From contig NC_081552.1 in the NCBI RefSeq assembly GCF_963082655.1, positions 6,883,948-6,947,947 on the forward strand: a DNA stretch of 64,000 bases. The letters run 5' to 3'. Made by a program: the position numbers and the translations under genes. Positions 1 through 12,078 of the stretch are shown piece after piece (positions within the stretch are counted from its first letter, which is position 1; each line of letters begins with the position of its first letter). Source of the DNA: Stomoxys calcitrans. Taxonomy: Eukaryota; Arthropoda; Insecta; Diptera; Muscidae. Under the pieces are notes generated by a model that did not search any database, was not told the DNA's origin, and was given only the letters and a program-made list of their open reading frames with translations.

Positions 1-145
1 AGAATCGTGGTCCCACATTTGGATATTAGATTCGTAGTCTTCTCGCAAATACCTTTCACTTGAGTTCCATATTGCCAAGGTCGATAAATATGTTCGATTT
101 AGGGGTGTTTTGGGGGTTGGAGTGGTCCCCCTAACACTTGTTCCG
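1..145 (-). mobile_element. Helitron-like (HEL) fragment
   Basis: This stretch carries the same phrases as the long HEL copy at 16.7-18.6 kb: 'gtggtcccacatttggatat', 'cgcaaatacctttca', and 'gagttccatattgcca'. It has the minus-strand orientation. It runs directly into a (CAAA)n tract, which matches the TTTG repeats at the 5' end of HEL copies at 62.1 and 63.7 kb. It is truncated by the window edge. Confidence 0.7.
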
Positions 146-146
146 A

Positions 147-1229
<1,083 letters not shown>

Positions 1230-1237
1230 ATAACATA

Positions 1238-1666
1238 AGATACCTACCACGATAGGATGGTGGTATACTAATCTAGTCTTCCATTTTTAACACCTCATAA
1301 TATTGATTTAGGACCTCATAAAGTATATACATTCTTCATCGTTTGGACACCCTGATTCGATCTAGCCATGTCGGTCCTTCAGTCTGTCGAAATTACGATA
1401 GAGCTCGAAGGCGTAAGGCTAGCCGCTTGAAATTTTGCACAGATACTTCATTGACATTGATGTAGGTCGTCGGAGAAATGGGCCATATCGGTTTCAATTT
1501 GGATTTAGTTCCCATAAAGCTCCCATAGAAACCGATCTCCCGATTTAATTTCTTGACCCCTGGAAGCCACAATTTTCATCCGATTTGGCTGAAATTTTGC
1601 ACATAGTGTTCTGCTATGACTTCAAGCAACTGTGGCAAGTACGAACTAAGCACGCTTTTACTTGTT
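1238..1666 (+). mobile_element. DINE-A-like element, internally deleted
   Basis: The 5' end resembles the family start ('tacctaccacgataggatgg'), followed by the conserved 'cataaagtatatacattctt' and 'gatctagccatgtc' blocks. Internal units follow and the copy ends in 'agcacgcttttacttgtt'. The left arm of the 3' hairpin is missing, so a deletion removed the end of the unit region and half the hairpin. Confidence 0.75.
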
Positions 1667-1868
1667 TTTTAGGCAACGTGGCAAGCTGAGCTTAGCCTCG
1701 GACAACTTTTTTTTCAAGGAAAAAGGAGAAATTGTTTATCGAAAAAGTTCTCAAAATTTTATTTTAATAAAAAGTAATATTCAAAAATATGTTTGCATGT
1801 TAATTTTCATAAAATTTTTTGTTTTATTTTCCAAATTTGTTTTATTAATTTTTTAATTTAATTTTATA
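1667..1868. other. AT-rich spacer between two DINE copies
   Basis: About 200 bp of AT-rich DNA. The only open frame here, about 64 codons, is low in complexity (Phe/Ile/Lys/Ser) and has no recognisable motif. I see no repeat-family signature. Confidence 0.6.
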
Positions 1869-3094
1869 TATTATGGGTATACCACCACCGAAGGATGATG
1901 GTATATTCATTTTGTCATTCCGTTTGCAACACATCGAAATATCCATTTCCGACCCTATAAAGTATATATATTCATGATCAGCGTAAAAATCTAAGGCGAT
2001 CTAGACATGTCCGTCCGTCTGTCTGTTGAAATCACGCTACAGTCTTCAAAAATTGAGATAATGAGCTGAAACTAAGCAGGTTAAGACAGTGAGTTGTGTT
2101 AGAACCCCCAACATCCTCCGTCAATTTGGCTCAGATCGGTCCAGATTTGGATATAACTGTCATATAGACCGATCCTCTGATTTAGGGTCTTAGGCCCATA
2201 AAAGCCACATTTATTATCCGATTTTGCTGACCTTTGGGACAGTGAGCTGTGTTAGACCCTTCGATATCCTTCGCCAATTTGACCCAGATCGGTCCAGTTT
2301 TGGATATAGCTGCCATATAGACCGATCCTCCGATTTAGGGTCTTAGACCCATAAAAGCCACATTTATTATCCGATTTTGCTGAAATTTGGGACAGCGAGA
2401 TGTGCCCTTCGACATCCTTCGCCAATTTGGCCCAGATCGGTCCAGTTTTGGATATATCTGCCATATAGACCGATACTCCGATTTAGGGTCTTAGACCCAT
2501 AAAAGCCACATTTATTATCCGATTTTGCTGAAATTTGGGACAGTGAGTTGTCTAAAGCCCTTCGACATCCTTTGTCAATTTGGCTCATATCGGCTTAGAT
2601 TTGGATATAGCTGCCATGTAGACCGATATCTCGATTTAAGGTTTTGAGCCCATAAAAATCGCATTTATTATCCGATGTCGCCGAAATTTGGGATAGTGAG
2701 TTGTGATAAAACTTTCGATATTATTTTTCAATTTGGCTCAGATCGTTCCAGATTGTGATATAGCTGCAATATAGACCGATATCTTGATTTAAGGTTTTGG
2801 GGCCATAAAAGGCGCATTTATTGTTAAGCTTTTCGACGTCCGTATCGTTTATGGTTCAGAGCGGTTTATTTTTAGATATAGCTACTAAAAGAGCAAAATT
2901 TTGTTTTACACAGTTGAACAATGACTTGTACTTATTAGTATTTGGTCCAAATCGGAACATATTTCTATATAGCTGCTAGGGGTCATAGGGTTTGCATTTT
3001 TCCCCGGATTTGACGAAAGGTGGTTTATATATATACCCGAGGTGGTGGGTATCCAAAGTTCGGCACGGCCGAACTTAACGCCTTTTTACTTGTT
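1869..3094 (+). mobile_element. DINE-B element, near full length
   Basis: It starts with a degenerate 'accaccaccgaaggatgatgg' end, then 'gaccctataaagtatatata' and 'gacatgtccgtccgtctgtc', corresponding to the DINE-1 block plus microsatellite start. Several units follow, each with a 'tatagaccgat...' core and a 'cataaaagccacatttatta' phrase. The 3' end has 'ggtggtgggtat', a hairpin with 9-bp arms AAGTTCGGC/GCCGAACTT around ACG (3056-3076), and the terminus 'cctttttacttgtt'. Hairpin plus CTTGTT terminus is the Helentron/DINE-1 arrangement. Confidence 0.85.
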
Positions 3095-3433
3095 AGTTTT
3101 TGTTTGCTTCTTTTTCGAGACGAGCTCAATGATCGGAGATGCAAATTGAAAAGGAAAGCCAAATATAGCAACACACACCAACCAATATGGGACGCGATTG
3201 GTCTTTGGTTAGAAGACTTTTCAACCGTATTAGGTGTGATGGCTTCAAGGACCGTGCATTGGTATGTTGTATTTGAATCGTAATAATAGGGAAAACGCAT
3301 CTATGATATAAATACCACATTAACCAAGTTCGACAATCCTGCTTATTAGCTGTACTTTTCCCAATGCATGTATTTTTGTGTAATGAAAGACATTCTTTCT
3401 GTGACTTTATGAAATTTTTGAGCTTTGAGCTTG
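3095..3433. repeat. R340 segment, copy 1
   Basis: About 340 bp starting near 'tgtttgcttctttttcgaga' is repeated almost verbatim at 7158-7500 and, more diverged, at 56018-56325. It is flanked on the left by the DINE-B terminus and on the right by a DINE-A 3' end. I do not recognise it as a known element. Short open frames on both strands have no motif, and no coding role is supported. Confidence 0.85.
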
Positions 3434-4951
3434 AACAAGTAAAAGCGTGCTAAGTTCGGCCGGGCCGAATCTTATATACCCTCCACCATGGATCGCATTT
3501 GTCGAGTTCTTTTCCCGGCATCTCTTCTTAGGCAAAAAAGGATATAAGAAAAGAGTTGCTCTGCTATTAAAACGATATCAAGATATGGTCCGGTTCGGAC
3601 CACAATTAAATTATATGTTGGAGACCTGTGTAAAATTTCAGCCAATTCGTATAAGAATTGCGCCCATTGGGGCTCACGAAGTAAAATAGAGAGAACGATT
3701 TATATGGGATCTGTATCGGGCTACAGACCGATGCAGACCATAATAAACACGTTTGTTGATGGTCACGAGAGGATCCATCGTACAAAATTTCAGGCATATC
3801 GGATAATAATTGCGACCTCTTGGGGTCAAGAAGTCAATATCCCAGATCGGTTTATATGGCAGCTATATCAGGTTATGAACCGATTTAAACCTTATTTGAC
3901 ACAGTTGTTGAAAGTAAAAATAAAATACGTCATGCAAAATTTCAGCCAAATCGGATAGGAATTGTGCCCTCTAGAGGCTCAAAAAGTCAAGACCCAAGAT
4001 CGGTTTATATGGCAGCTATATCAGGTTATGGACCGATTTAAACCATACTTAGCACAGTTGTTGGGTAACATAGCAAAACACGTCGTGCGAAATTCCATTC
4101 CAATCGGATAAGAATTGCGCCCTCTAGAGGCTCAAGAAGTCAAGACCCAAGATCGGTTTATATGGCAGCTATATCAGGTTATGGACCGATTTGAACCAAA
4201 CTTGGCACAGTTGTTAGATATAATAACGAAACACGTCGTGCAAAATTTAATTTCAATCGGATAAGAATTGCGCACTCTAGAGGCTCAAGAAGTCAAGACC
4301 CAAGATCGGTTTATATGGCAGCTATATCAGGTTATGGACCGATTTGTAGCATACTTGGCACAGTTGTTGGATATCATAACAAAACACGTCGTGCAAAATT
4401 TCATTCTGATCGGATAAGAATTGCGCACGCTAGAGGCTCAAGAAGTCAAGACCCAAGATCGGTTTATATGGCAGCTATATCAGGTTATGGACCGATGTGA
4501 ATCATACTTGGCACAGTTGTTGGATATCATAGCAAAACACGTCGTGCAAAATTTCATTCCAATCCGATAAGAATTGCGCACTCTAGAGGCTCAAGAAGTC
4601 AAGACCCAAGATCGGTTTACATGGCAGCTATATCAAAACATGGACCGATATGGCCCATTTACAATACCAACCGACCTACACTAATAAGAAATATTTGTGC
4701 AAAATTTCAAGCGGCTAGCTTTACTCCTTCGGAAGTTAGCGTGCTTTCGACAGACAGACGGACGGACGGACGGACGGACGGACGGACGGACGGACGGACG
4801 GACAGACGGACGGACATGGCTAGATCGACATAAAATTTCACGACGATCAAGAATATATATACTTTATGGGGTCTCAGACTAATATTTCGAGTAGTTACAA
4901 ACAGAATGACGAAATTAGTATACCCCCCATCTTATGGTGGAGGGTATAAAA
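3434..4951 (-). mobile_element. DINE-A element, full length, ~153-bp tandem units
   Basis: On the minus strand the element runs from 'ttttataccctcc' (near 4951) to 'cttttacttgtt' (3434). The 3' hairpin arms TTCGGCC/GGCCGAA lie at 3454-3468. The internal 'cggtttatatggcagctata' motif recurs at 4001, 4154, 4307, 4460 and 4613, an exact 153-bp register. A (GGAC)n block follows at 4751-4816. The mirrored motifs 'tataccctccaccat' and 'atggtggagggtata' near the ends are the asymmetric inverted repeats expected of a Helentron-type non-autonomous element. Open frames inside are by-products of the 153-bp (51-codon) periodicity. Confidence 0.88.
4751..4816. repeat. (GGAC)n microsatellite inside DINE-A
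   Basis: A run of GGAC repeats with CAGA interruptions at the edges. It occupies the position of the variable microsatellite core known from DINE-1 elements, between the conserved 5' block and the tandem units. Similar tracts of different length occur in other copies of the window. Confidence 0.97.
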
Positions 4952-6437
4952 AGGATATAAGAAAAGATTTGCTCTGCTATTAGAGCGAGACCTGGAGACC
5001 TGTGTAAAATTCAGCCAATTCGAATAAGAATTGCGCTCTTTGTGAGCTCAAGAAGTAAAATAGAGAGATCGATTTATATGGGAGCTGTATCGGGCTATGG
5101 ACCGATTCAGACCATAATAAACACGTATGTTGATGGTCATGAAAGAATCCGTCGTACAAAATTTCAGGCAAATCGGATAATAATTGCTACCTCTAGAGGC
5201 TCAAGATCGGTTTATATGACAGCTATATCAGGTTATGAACCGATTTGAACCATATTTGGCACAGTTGTTGGATATCATAACAAAATACTACGTGCCAAAA
5301 TTCATTCAAATAGGATAAGAATTGCGCCCTCTAGAGGCTCAAGAAGTCAAGACCCCAGATCGGTTTATATGACAGCTATATAAGGTTATGAACCGATTTA
5401 AACCATACTTGGCACAGTTGTTGGATATCGTAACAAAATACTACGGGCCGAAATTCATTCAAATAGGATAAGAATTGCGCCCTCTAGAGGCTCAAGAAGT
5501 CAAGACCCCAGATCGGTTTATATGACAGCTATATCAGGTTATGAACCGATTTGAACCATACTTAGCACAGTTGTTGGATATCATAACAAAATACTACGTG
5601 CAAAATTTCATTCCAATCGGATAAGAATTGCGCCCTCTAGAGGCTCAAGAAGTCAAGACCCCAGATCGGTTTATATGACAGCTATATAAGGTTATGGACC
5701 GATTTGAACCATACTTGGCACAGTTGTTGGATATCATAACAAAATACTACGTGCCAAAATTCATTTAAATAGGATAAGAATTGCGCCCTCTAGAGGCTCA
5801 AGAAGTCAAGACCCCAGATCGGTTTATATGACAGCTATATCAGGTTATGAACCGATTTGAACCATACTTGGCACAGTTGTTGGATATCAGAACAAAATAC
5901 TACGTGCCAAAATTCATTCAAATAGGATAAGAATTGCGCACTCTAGAGGCTCAAGAAGTCAAGACCCCAGATCGGTTTATATGACAGCTATATAAGGTTA
6001 TGAACCGATTTGAACCATACTTGGTATAGTTATTGGATATCGTAACAAAACACCTCGTGCAAAATTTCATTCCAATCGGATAAGAATTGCGCACTCTAGA
6101 GGCTCAAGAAGTCAAGACCCCAGATCGGTTTATATGGCAGCTATATCAGGTTATCGACCGATTTGAACCATACTTGGCACAGTTGTTGGATATCATAACA
6201 AAACACGTCGTGCAAAATTTCATTCCAATCGGATAAGAATTGCGCACTCTAGAGGCTTAAGAAATCAAGACTCAAGATCGGTTTATATGGCAGCTATATC
6301 AAAACATGGACTGACATGGCCCATTTACAATACCAACCGACCTACACTAATAAGAAGTATTTGTGCAAAATTTCAAGCGGCTAGCTTTACTCCTTCGGAA
6401 GTTAGCGTGCTTTCGACAGACAGACGTACGGACGGAC
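4952..6437 (-). mobile_element. DINE-A element, both ends missing
   Basis: It begins inside the element ('aaggatataagaaaag') directly against the 5' terminus of the preceding copy, so its own 3' hairpin is absent. A diagnostic deletion ('gagcgagacctggagacc', near 4982) is shared with the copy at 7531. Internal motifs lie at 5361, 5514, 5667, 5820, 5973, 6126 and 6279, again exactly 153 bp apart. It stops in the GGAC tract near 6437, where it is joined to another DINE-A copy, so its 5' block is also gone. Confidence 0.85.
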
Positions 6438-7081
6438 GGCCAATTCTAAAAAAAATTGCGCACTTTAGGGGCTCAAGAAGTAAAATAGGGAGATCGGTTT
6501 ATATGAGAGCTGTATCAGGCTATAGACCGATTCAGACCATAATTGACACGTATGCTGAAGGTCATGAGAGAAGTAGTTGTACAAAATTTCAGCCAAATCG
6601 GATAATAATTGCGAAGTCTAGAAGCTCAAGAAGTCAAGATCATAAATCGGTTTATATAGCAGCTATATCAGGTTATGGACCGATTTGAACCACACCTAGC
6701 ACAGTTATTGGAAATCATAACAAAATTCCTCATGCAAAATTTCAGCCACATTGGGTGGGAATTGCGCCCTCTAGAGACTCAAGAAGTCTAGATCCAAGAT
6801 CGGTTTATATGACAGCTATATCAAAACATGGACCGATATGGCTCATTTACAATCTGAACTGATCTTCACAAATGAGAAGTATTTTAGCAAAATTTCAAGC
6901 GGCTAGCTTTACTCCTTTGAATGTTAGCGTGCTTTCGACAAACAGACGGACGGACATGGCTAAAATGTCATGATGATCAAGAATATATATACTTTATGGG
7001 GTCTCAGAGGAATATTTCGAGGAGTTACGAACAGAATGTTGAAATTAGTATACCTCCATCCTATGGTGGAGGGCATAAAAT
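6438..7081 (-). mobile_element. DINE-A 5' half fused to the preceding copy
   Basis: It starts abruptly at 'ccaattctaaaaaaaattgc', within a unit, immediately after the microsatellite of the upstream copy. It then runs through further units to a second short GGAC block near 6944-6957 and the 5' terminus ('ggtggagggcataaaa'). It has no 3' hairpin. The same fusion point occurs at 55294, so this composite was copied or moved as a unit. Confidence 0.85.
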
Positions 7082-7157
7082 TTTTGATTTAATAAATTTT
7101 TGAATTGAAAACTTTTTTTTCAATTTTTCAAGTTTTTTGTCTGTTAGGGCGAGATCA

Positions 7158-7500
7158 TTAAATTTTACAATTCTTGTTTGTTTCTCTTTTGAGACGAGAT
7201 GATGATCGGAGATGCAAATTGAAAAGGAAAGCCAAATATAGCAACACACACCAACCAATATGGGACGCGATTGGTCTTTGGTTAGAAGACTTTTCAACCG
7301 TATTAGGTGTGATGGCTTCAAGGACCGTGCATTGGTATGTTGTATTTGTATCGTATTAATAGGGAAAACGCATCTATGATATAACTACCACATTAACCAA
7401 GTTCGACAATCCTGCTTATTAGCTGTACTTTTCCCAATGCATGTATTTTTGTGTAATGAAAGACATTCTTTCTGTGACTTTATGAAATTTTTGAGCTTTG
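7158..7500. repeat. R340 segment, copy 2
   Basis: Near-identical to 3095-3433 across 'gatcggagatgcaaattgaa', 'aagacttttcaaccgtatta' and 'ttagctgtacttttcccaat'. The 75 bp to its left (7082-7157) also match the corresponding flank of copy 3 at 55937-56017, but not copy 1. Unclassified; no coding motif seen. Confidence 0.85.
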
Positions 7501-7530
7501 TTTTAGCTTTTTGCTATTTGAAAACAGCAA

Positions 7531-9464
7531 AACAAGTAAAAGCGTGCTAAGTTCGGCCGGGCCGAATCTTATATAACCCTCCACCATGGATCGCATTTGT
7601 CGAGTTCTTTTCCCGGCATCTCTTCTTAGGCAAAAAAAAGGATATAAGAAAAGATTTGCTCTGCTATTAGAGCGAGACCTGGAGACCTGTGTAAAATTCA
7701 GCCAATTCGAATAAGAATTGCGCTCTTTGTGAGCTCAAGAAGTAAAATAGAGAGATCGATTTATATGGGAGCTGTATCGGGCTATGGACCGATTCAGACC
7801 ATAATAAACACGTATGTTGATGGTCATGAAAGAATCCGTCGTACAAAATTTCAGGCAAATCGGATAATAATTGCTACCTCTAGAGGCTCAAGAAGTCAAG
7901 ACCCCAGATCGGTTTATATGACAGCTATATCAGGTTATGAAGCGATTTGAACCATATTTGGCACAGTTGTTGGATATCATAACAAAATACTACGTGCCAA
8001 AATTCATTCAAATAGGATAAGAATTGCGCCCTCTAGAGGCTCAAGAAGTCAAGACCCCAGATCGGTTTATATGACAGCTATATAAGGTTATGAACCGATT
8101 TAAACCATACTTGGCACAGTTGTTGGATATCGTAACAAAACACCTCGTGCAAAATTTCATTCCAATCGGATAAGAATTGCGCACTCTAGGGGCTCAAGAA
8201 GTCAAGACCCCAGATCGGTTTATATGTCAGCTATATCAGGTTATGGACCGATTTGAACCATGCTTAGCACAGTTGTTGGATATAATAACAAAACACGTCG
8301 TGCAAAATTTCATTCCAATCGGATAAGAATTGCGCCCTCTAGAGGCTCAAGAAGTCAAGACCCCAGATCGGTTTATATGACAGCTATATAAGGTTATGAA
8401 CCGATTTGAACCATACTTGGCACAGTTGTTGGATATCGTAACAAAATACTACGTGCCAAAATTCATTCAAATAGGATAAGAATTGCGCCCTCTAGAAGCT
8501 CAAGAAGTCAAGTCCCCAGATCTGTTTATATGACAGCTATATCAGGTTATGAACCGATTTGAACCATATTTGGCACAATTGTTGGATATTATAACAAAAT
8601 ACTACGTGCCAAAATTCATTCAAATAGGATAAGAATTGCGCCCTCTAGAGGCTCAAGAAGTCAAGACCCCAGATCGGTTTATATGACAGCTATATCAGGT
8701 TATGAACCGATTTGAACCATACTTGGCACAGTTGTTGGATATCATAACAAAATACTACGTGCCAAAATTCATTCAAATAACATAAGAATTGCGCCCTCTA
8801 GAGGCTCAAGAAGTCAAGACCCCAGATCGGTTTATATGACAGCTATATAAGGTTATGAACCGATTTCAACCATACTTAGCACAGTTGTTGGATATCGTAA
8901 CAAAACACCTCGTGCAAAATTTCATTCCAATCGGATAAGAATTGCGCACTCTAGAGGCTCAAGAAGTCAAGACCCCAGATCGGTTTATATGGCAGCTATA
9001 TCAGTTTATAAACCGATTTGAACCATACTTGGCACAGTTATTGGATATCATAACAAAACACGTCGTGCAAAATTTCATTCCAATCGGATAAAATTGCGCA
9101 CTCCAGAGTCTCAAGAAGTCAAGACCCAAGATCGGTTTATATGGCAGCTATATCAAAACATGGACCGATATGGCCCATTTACAATACCAACCGACCTACA
9201 CTAATAAGAAGTATTTGTGCAAAATTTCAAGCGGCTAGCTTTACTCCTTCGGAAGTTAGCGTGCTTTCGACAGACAGACGGACGGACGGACGGACGGACG
9301 GACGGACAGACGGACAGACGGACGGACATGGCTAGATCGACATAAAATTTCACGACGATCAAGAATATATATACTTTATGGGGTCTCAGACGAATATTTC
9401 GAGTAGTTACAATCAGAATGACGAAATTAGTATACCCCCCATCTTATGGTGGAGGGTATAAAAA
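7531..9464 (-). mobile_element. DINE-A element, full length, longest unit array
   Basis: The 3' terminus 'aacaagtaaaagcgtgc' and hairpin are at 7531-7567, and the 5' terminus 'ggagggtataaaa' is at 9451-9464. Unit motifs lie at 7910, 8063, 8216, 8369, 8522, 8675, 8828 and 8981, all 153 bp apart. The last, at 9133, is 152 bp on because of a one-base deletion. The first ~250 bp of interior sequence (7637-7893) is identical to 4952-5207, including a diagnostic deletion. Confidence 0.9.
9270..9328. repeat. (GGAC)n microsatellite inside DINE-A
   Basis: GGAC repeats with two CAGA-type interruptions, in the same structural position as in the other DINE-A copies. Confidence 0.97.
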
Positions 9465-9540
9465 GTTTGCTGTTCTAGCAAAAAATACTACTACCCCATT
9501 TTCGGCACACTTTCTGCTGTTAGAGCAAATATTTTTACTA

Positions 9541-10212
9541 TTATACACTCCACCATAGGATGGGGGTATACAAATTTCGACATTCTGTTCGTAACTTCTC
9601 GATATATTCTTCTAAGTTCCAATAAAGTACATTTATTCTTGATTGTCACGATATTTTAAGTATATCTAGCCATGTCCGTCTATCCGTCTGTCCATTTGAT
9701 GGAGTAAAGCTATCCGCTTCAAATTTTGCCCAAATGCTTCTTATTATTGGTTGGGTTCGTAAATGGACCATATCGGTCCATGTTATGATATAGCTGCCGT
9801 ATAAACTGATCTGGGATCTTGATTTCTTGAGCCACTAGGGAATGCGATTCCTATTCGATTTGGCTGAAATTTTGCATGAGTTGTTTTGTTATGACTTCCA
9901 ACAACTGTGCCAAATATGGTTCAAATCGGTCTATAACCTGATATGCATGATACCATATAAACCGATCTGGAATTTTGACTTCTTGAGCCTCAAAAAGGCC
10001 TAATTATTATCCGATTTGGCAGAAATTTTGTACAACGGCTTCTTCCATGACCTTCAACATACGTTTCAAATATGGTCTGAATCGGTCTTTAGCCTGACAC
10101 AGCTCCCCTATCAACCGATCGCCCTATTTTTCTGCTTGAGCTTCTTTAAGGTCCAATTCTTTTTCGATTTGGCTGAAATTTTACACATATACTTCTACTG
10201 TGTTCTCCAATA
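9541..10212 (+). mobile_element. DINE-A element, 5' part
   Basis: It opens with 'ttatacactccaccatagga', head-to-head with the preceding copy across a 76-bp spacer. The DINE block ('tatctagccatgtccgtc') and about three units follow. Sequence similarity fades near 10,210 in AT-rich DNA without the 3' hairpin. An open frame of 97 codons inside it is not a gene. Confidence 0.8.
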
Positions 10213-10326
10213 TTCAATTCAATTAGCAAAGAAATTCTTTTCTTTTAGGTTTTTACTAACAAAATTAACTGAGTCCATGATTTCTTCTTATTACCGCACA
10301 TTGGGATAAAAATGCGTGATCAATGA

Positions 10327-10473
10327 TTTTCGTCGCCAGAAAATGCTGCTCAAGCGTTCAGTAACCATGTCTTGGAGGTGTCTCAATTGGAGTGGAAGAA
10401 GTGTTTCAACAAATGATTTTAGCGCATGCAAAAAAGTTTAAATCATACTGAAGAATACTTTGAAAAACAATAA
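10327..10473 (+). pseudogene. Tc1/mariner transposase C-terminal remnant
   Basis: The frame from 10327 reads FSSPENAAQAFSNHVLEVSQ, then LEWKKCFN, two stops, RMQKSLNHTEEYFEKQ and a terminal stop. This is the conserved C-terminal region of mariner-type transposases (xEVxxxEWxxCFxxWxxRMxKCIxxxGxYFEK). The catalytic domain is absent. A mariner-like 3' tail ('aataaaaccatttttgatga') follows to about 10,530. It is a dead fragment between a DINE copy and a HEL fragment. Confidence 0.8.
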
Positions 10474-10574
10474 AACCATTTTTGATGATACAAATTTACA
10501 TTTTCATTATTAGGCCAAAAATTTATATAGCAGCCTTCGTATCACTAGCTTTTTAAATCCCATATAATACTGAT

Positions 10575-10748
10575 AGGTATGTATGCCCGTTTAGGGAGGT
10601 TTTGGGGGTAATTTTAGGTATTTCGAACTCTACTCCCAAATACCTTAAATTTAAGCCCCATATTTATCGGTCGGTATATATGACTCTTTCGGTCGGTGTT
10701 TTGGGTTTCCTTTTGGGGTGGGTTATTTTTCACGTGTACTTTTCCAAA
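10575..10748 (-). mobile_element. Helitron-like (HEL) fragment
   Basis: It contains HEL unit phrases in minus orientation: 'tctactcccaaatacctt', 'taagccccatattt', 'tcggtcggt' and 'gttttgggggt'. It is short and lacks both termini. Confidence 0.6.
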
Positions 10749-10825
10749 TGTAAAAATCAGATTTGAATTATAAGTCAGAATGGATGGAGAAGCTCCAGCT
10801 AAGAAGTCTTTTGAAGGCAAGCACG

Positions 10826-10972
10826 TTGGTACACGCAAACCTCGACTACTTAAAGCCAAGCAGTCCCATGGCAGCCGGTTGTACGTTCCGAATTGACCTG
10901 ATGAAGTTCTTCATCGGCAAGGGCTGTCGCCTCAGTGTACAACACACTGCTAAAACAACAACAACAACCAAA
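10826..10972 (+). mobile_element. Retroposon 3'-end fragment ending in (CAA)n
   Basis: A GC-richer segment ('tacacgcaaacctcgactac' to 'cctcagtgtacaacacactg') ends in 'ctaaaacaacaacaacaacc'. A compact conserved-looking block followed by a short CAA tail is typical of a 5'-truncated LINE or SINE insertion. I cannot assign the family; the assignment as retroposon is inference from structure. Confidence 0.45.
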
Positions 10973-11233
10973 TGCCTGATGGAAAGATCTAGTGGTGGGA
11001 AACACCTCGAAACTTGGTGTCAGATATTATAAAATTATCGCAGAAGATCGAGGAGCTCCAATAATTTTTACGAGTGGATTCGTAAGCAATGGAAATGGCA
11101 TTCAAACCGTTCTCTGTTGTGGAACTTAACGGAAATATTTTGAAATGGAAATATCAACCATATTGATACAATGCTACATAATTGGAATATTTTGAACTCC
11201 ATTTTATAGCCTTCTAAAAGCAAAAAGTGAGAT
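10973..11233. other. Unclassified stretch
   Basis: About 260 bp. A short inverted phrase ('aaacacctcgaaacttggtg') lies near 11,000, and the rest is AT-rich. No coding motif or repeat family recognised. Confidence 0.5.
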
Positions 11234-12051
11234 TTTTATACCCTCCACCTTAGGATGGGGGATCTACTTATGTCGTCACTCAGTTTGTAACACCTCTAAA
11301 TATGCGTTTAAGACCCCATAAAATATATATTTATAATTATTATGACATTTTAAGTCAACCTAGCCATCTCCGTCCGTCTGTCGCAAACACGCTATCTTTC
11401 GAAGGAGTAAAGCTAGAAGCTTGAAATTTTACACAAATATATCTTATTAATGTAGATCGGTTGGGATTGTAAATGAGAAAAACCGGTCCGTCTTTTGATA
11501 TAGCTGCCATATAAACCGATCTTAAGTCTTGACTTCTTGAGCCACTAGAGGGCGCTTATCGTATCCGAATTGGCTGAAATTTTGCACAATGTGTTTTCAT
11601 ATTCACTTCCAACAACTGTTATAAGTATGGCTCAAATCGGTCCATAACCTGATATAGCTGCCATATAAACCGATCTGGGATCTTGACTTCTTAAGCCTCT
11701 AGAGACCGCAATTCTTACTCGCTTTTGCTGAAATTATTTACAACGGCTTCTCCCATGACCTTCACCATACATGTCAAATATGGTCTTAATCGATCTATGG
11801 CCTGATGCAGTTCCCATATAAACCGATCTCCCGACTATGCTTCTTGAGCCCCTACAAGGCGCAATTCTTATCCGAATGGACTGAAATATTACCCAACGAC
11901 TTCTACTATGGTCTTCAACATTCTCCAATAGCATAACAATTATTATCCATTATTCCTAGTTTGCCTAAAAATGCGGAGTTCTTTGCGCTGTATCTCTGGT
12001 GGAGAGTATATAAGATTCGGCCCGGCCGAACTTAGCACGCTCTTACTTGTT
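11234..12051 (+). mobile_element. DINE-A element, full length, few units
   Basis: The 5' end is 'ttttataccctccaccttag', then 'cataaaatatatatttataa' and 'gccatctccgtccgtctgtc', with only a minimal microsatellite. About three units follow. The 3' hairpin GGCCCGGCC region is at 12019-12033 and the terminus 'cacgctcttacttgtt' closes at 12,051-12,052. Its tail faces the tail of the next copy across 27 bp. Confidence 0.85.
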
Positions 12052-12078
12052 TCTTTTCACTACGACTAAAGAGAAATA

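Noticed and set aside
3095..3433. R340 as a tRNA-derived SINE
   Set aside because: A weak B-box-like 'agttcgacaatcc' occurs, but there is no A box at proper distance, no tail and no target duplication.
4621..4833. Proteins with DGRTDGRT or RPSVRPSV repeats
   Set aside because: They are translations of the GGAC microsatellite inside DINE-A, not a coding sequence.
5361..9133. Regularly spaced repeats as a CRISPR-like array
   Set aside because: The 153-bp units are similar along their whole length, with no short repeat plus unique spacer structure. The DNA is eukaryotic transposon sequence.
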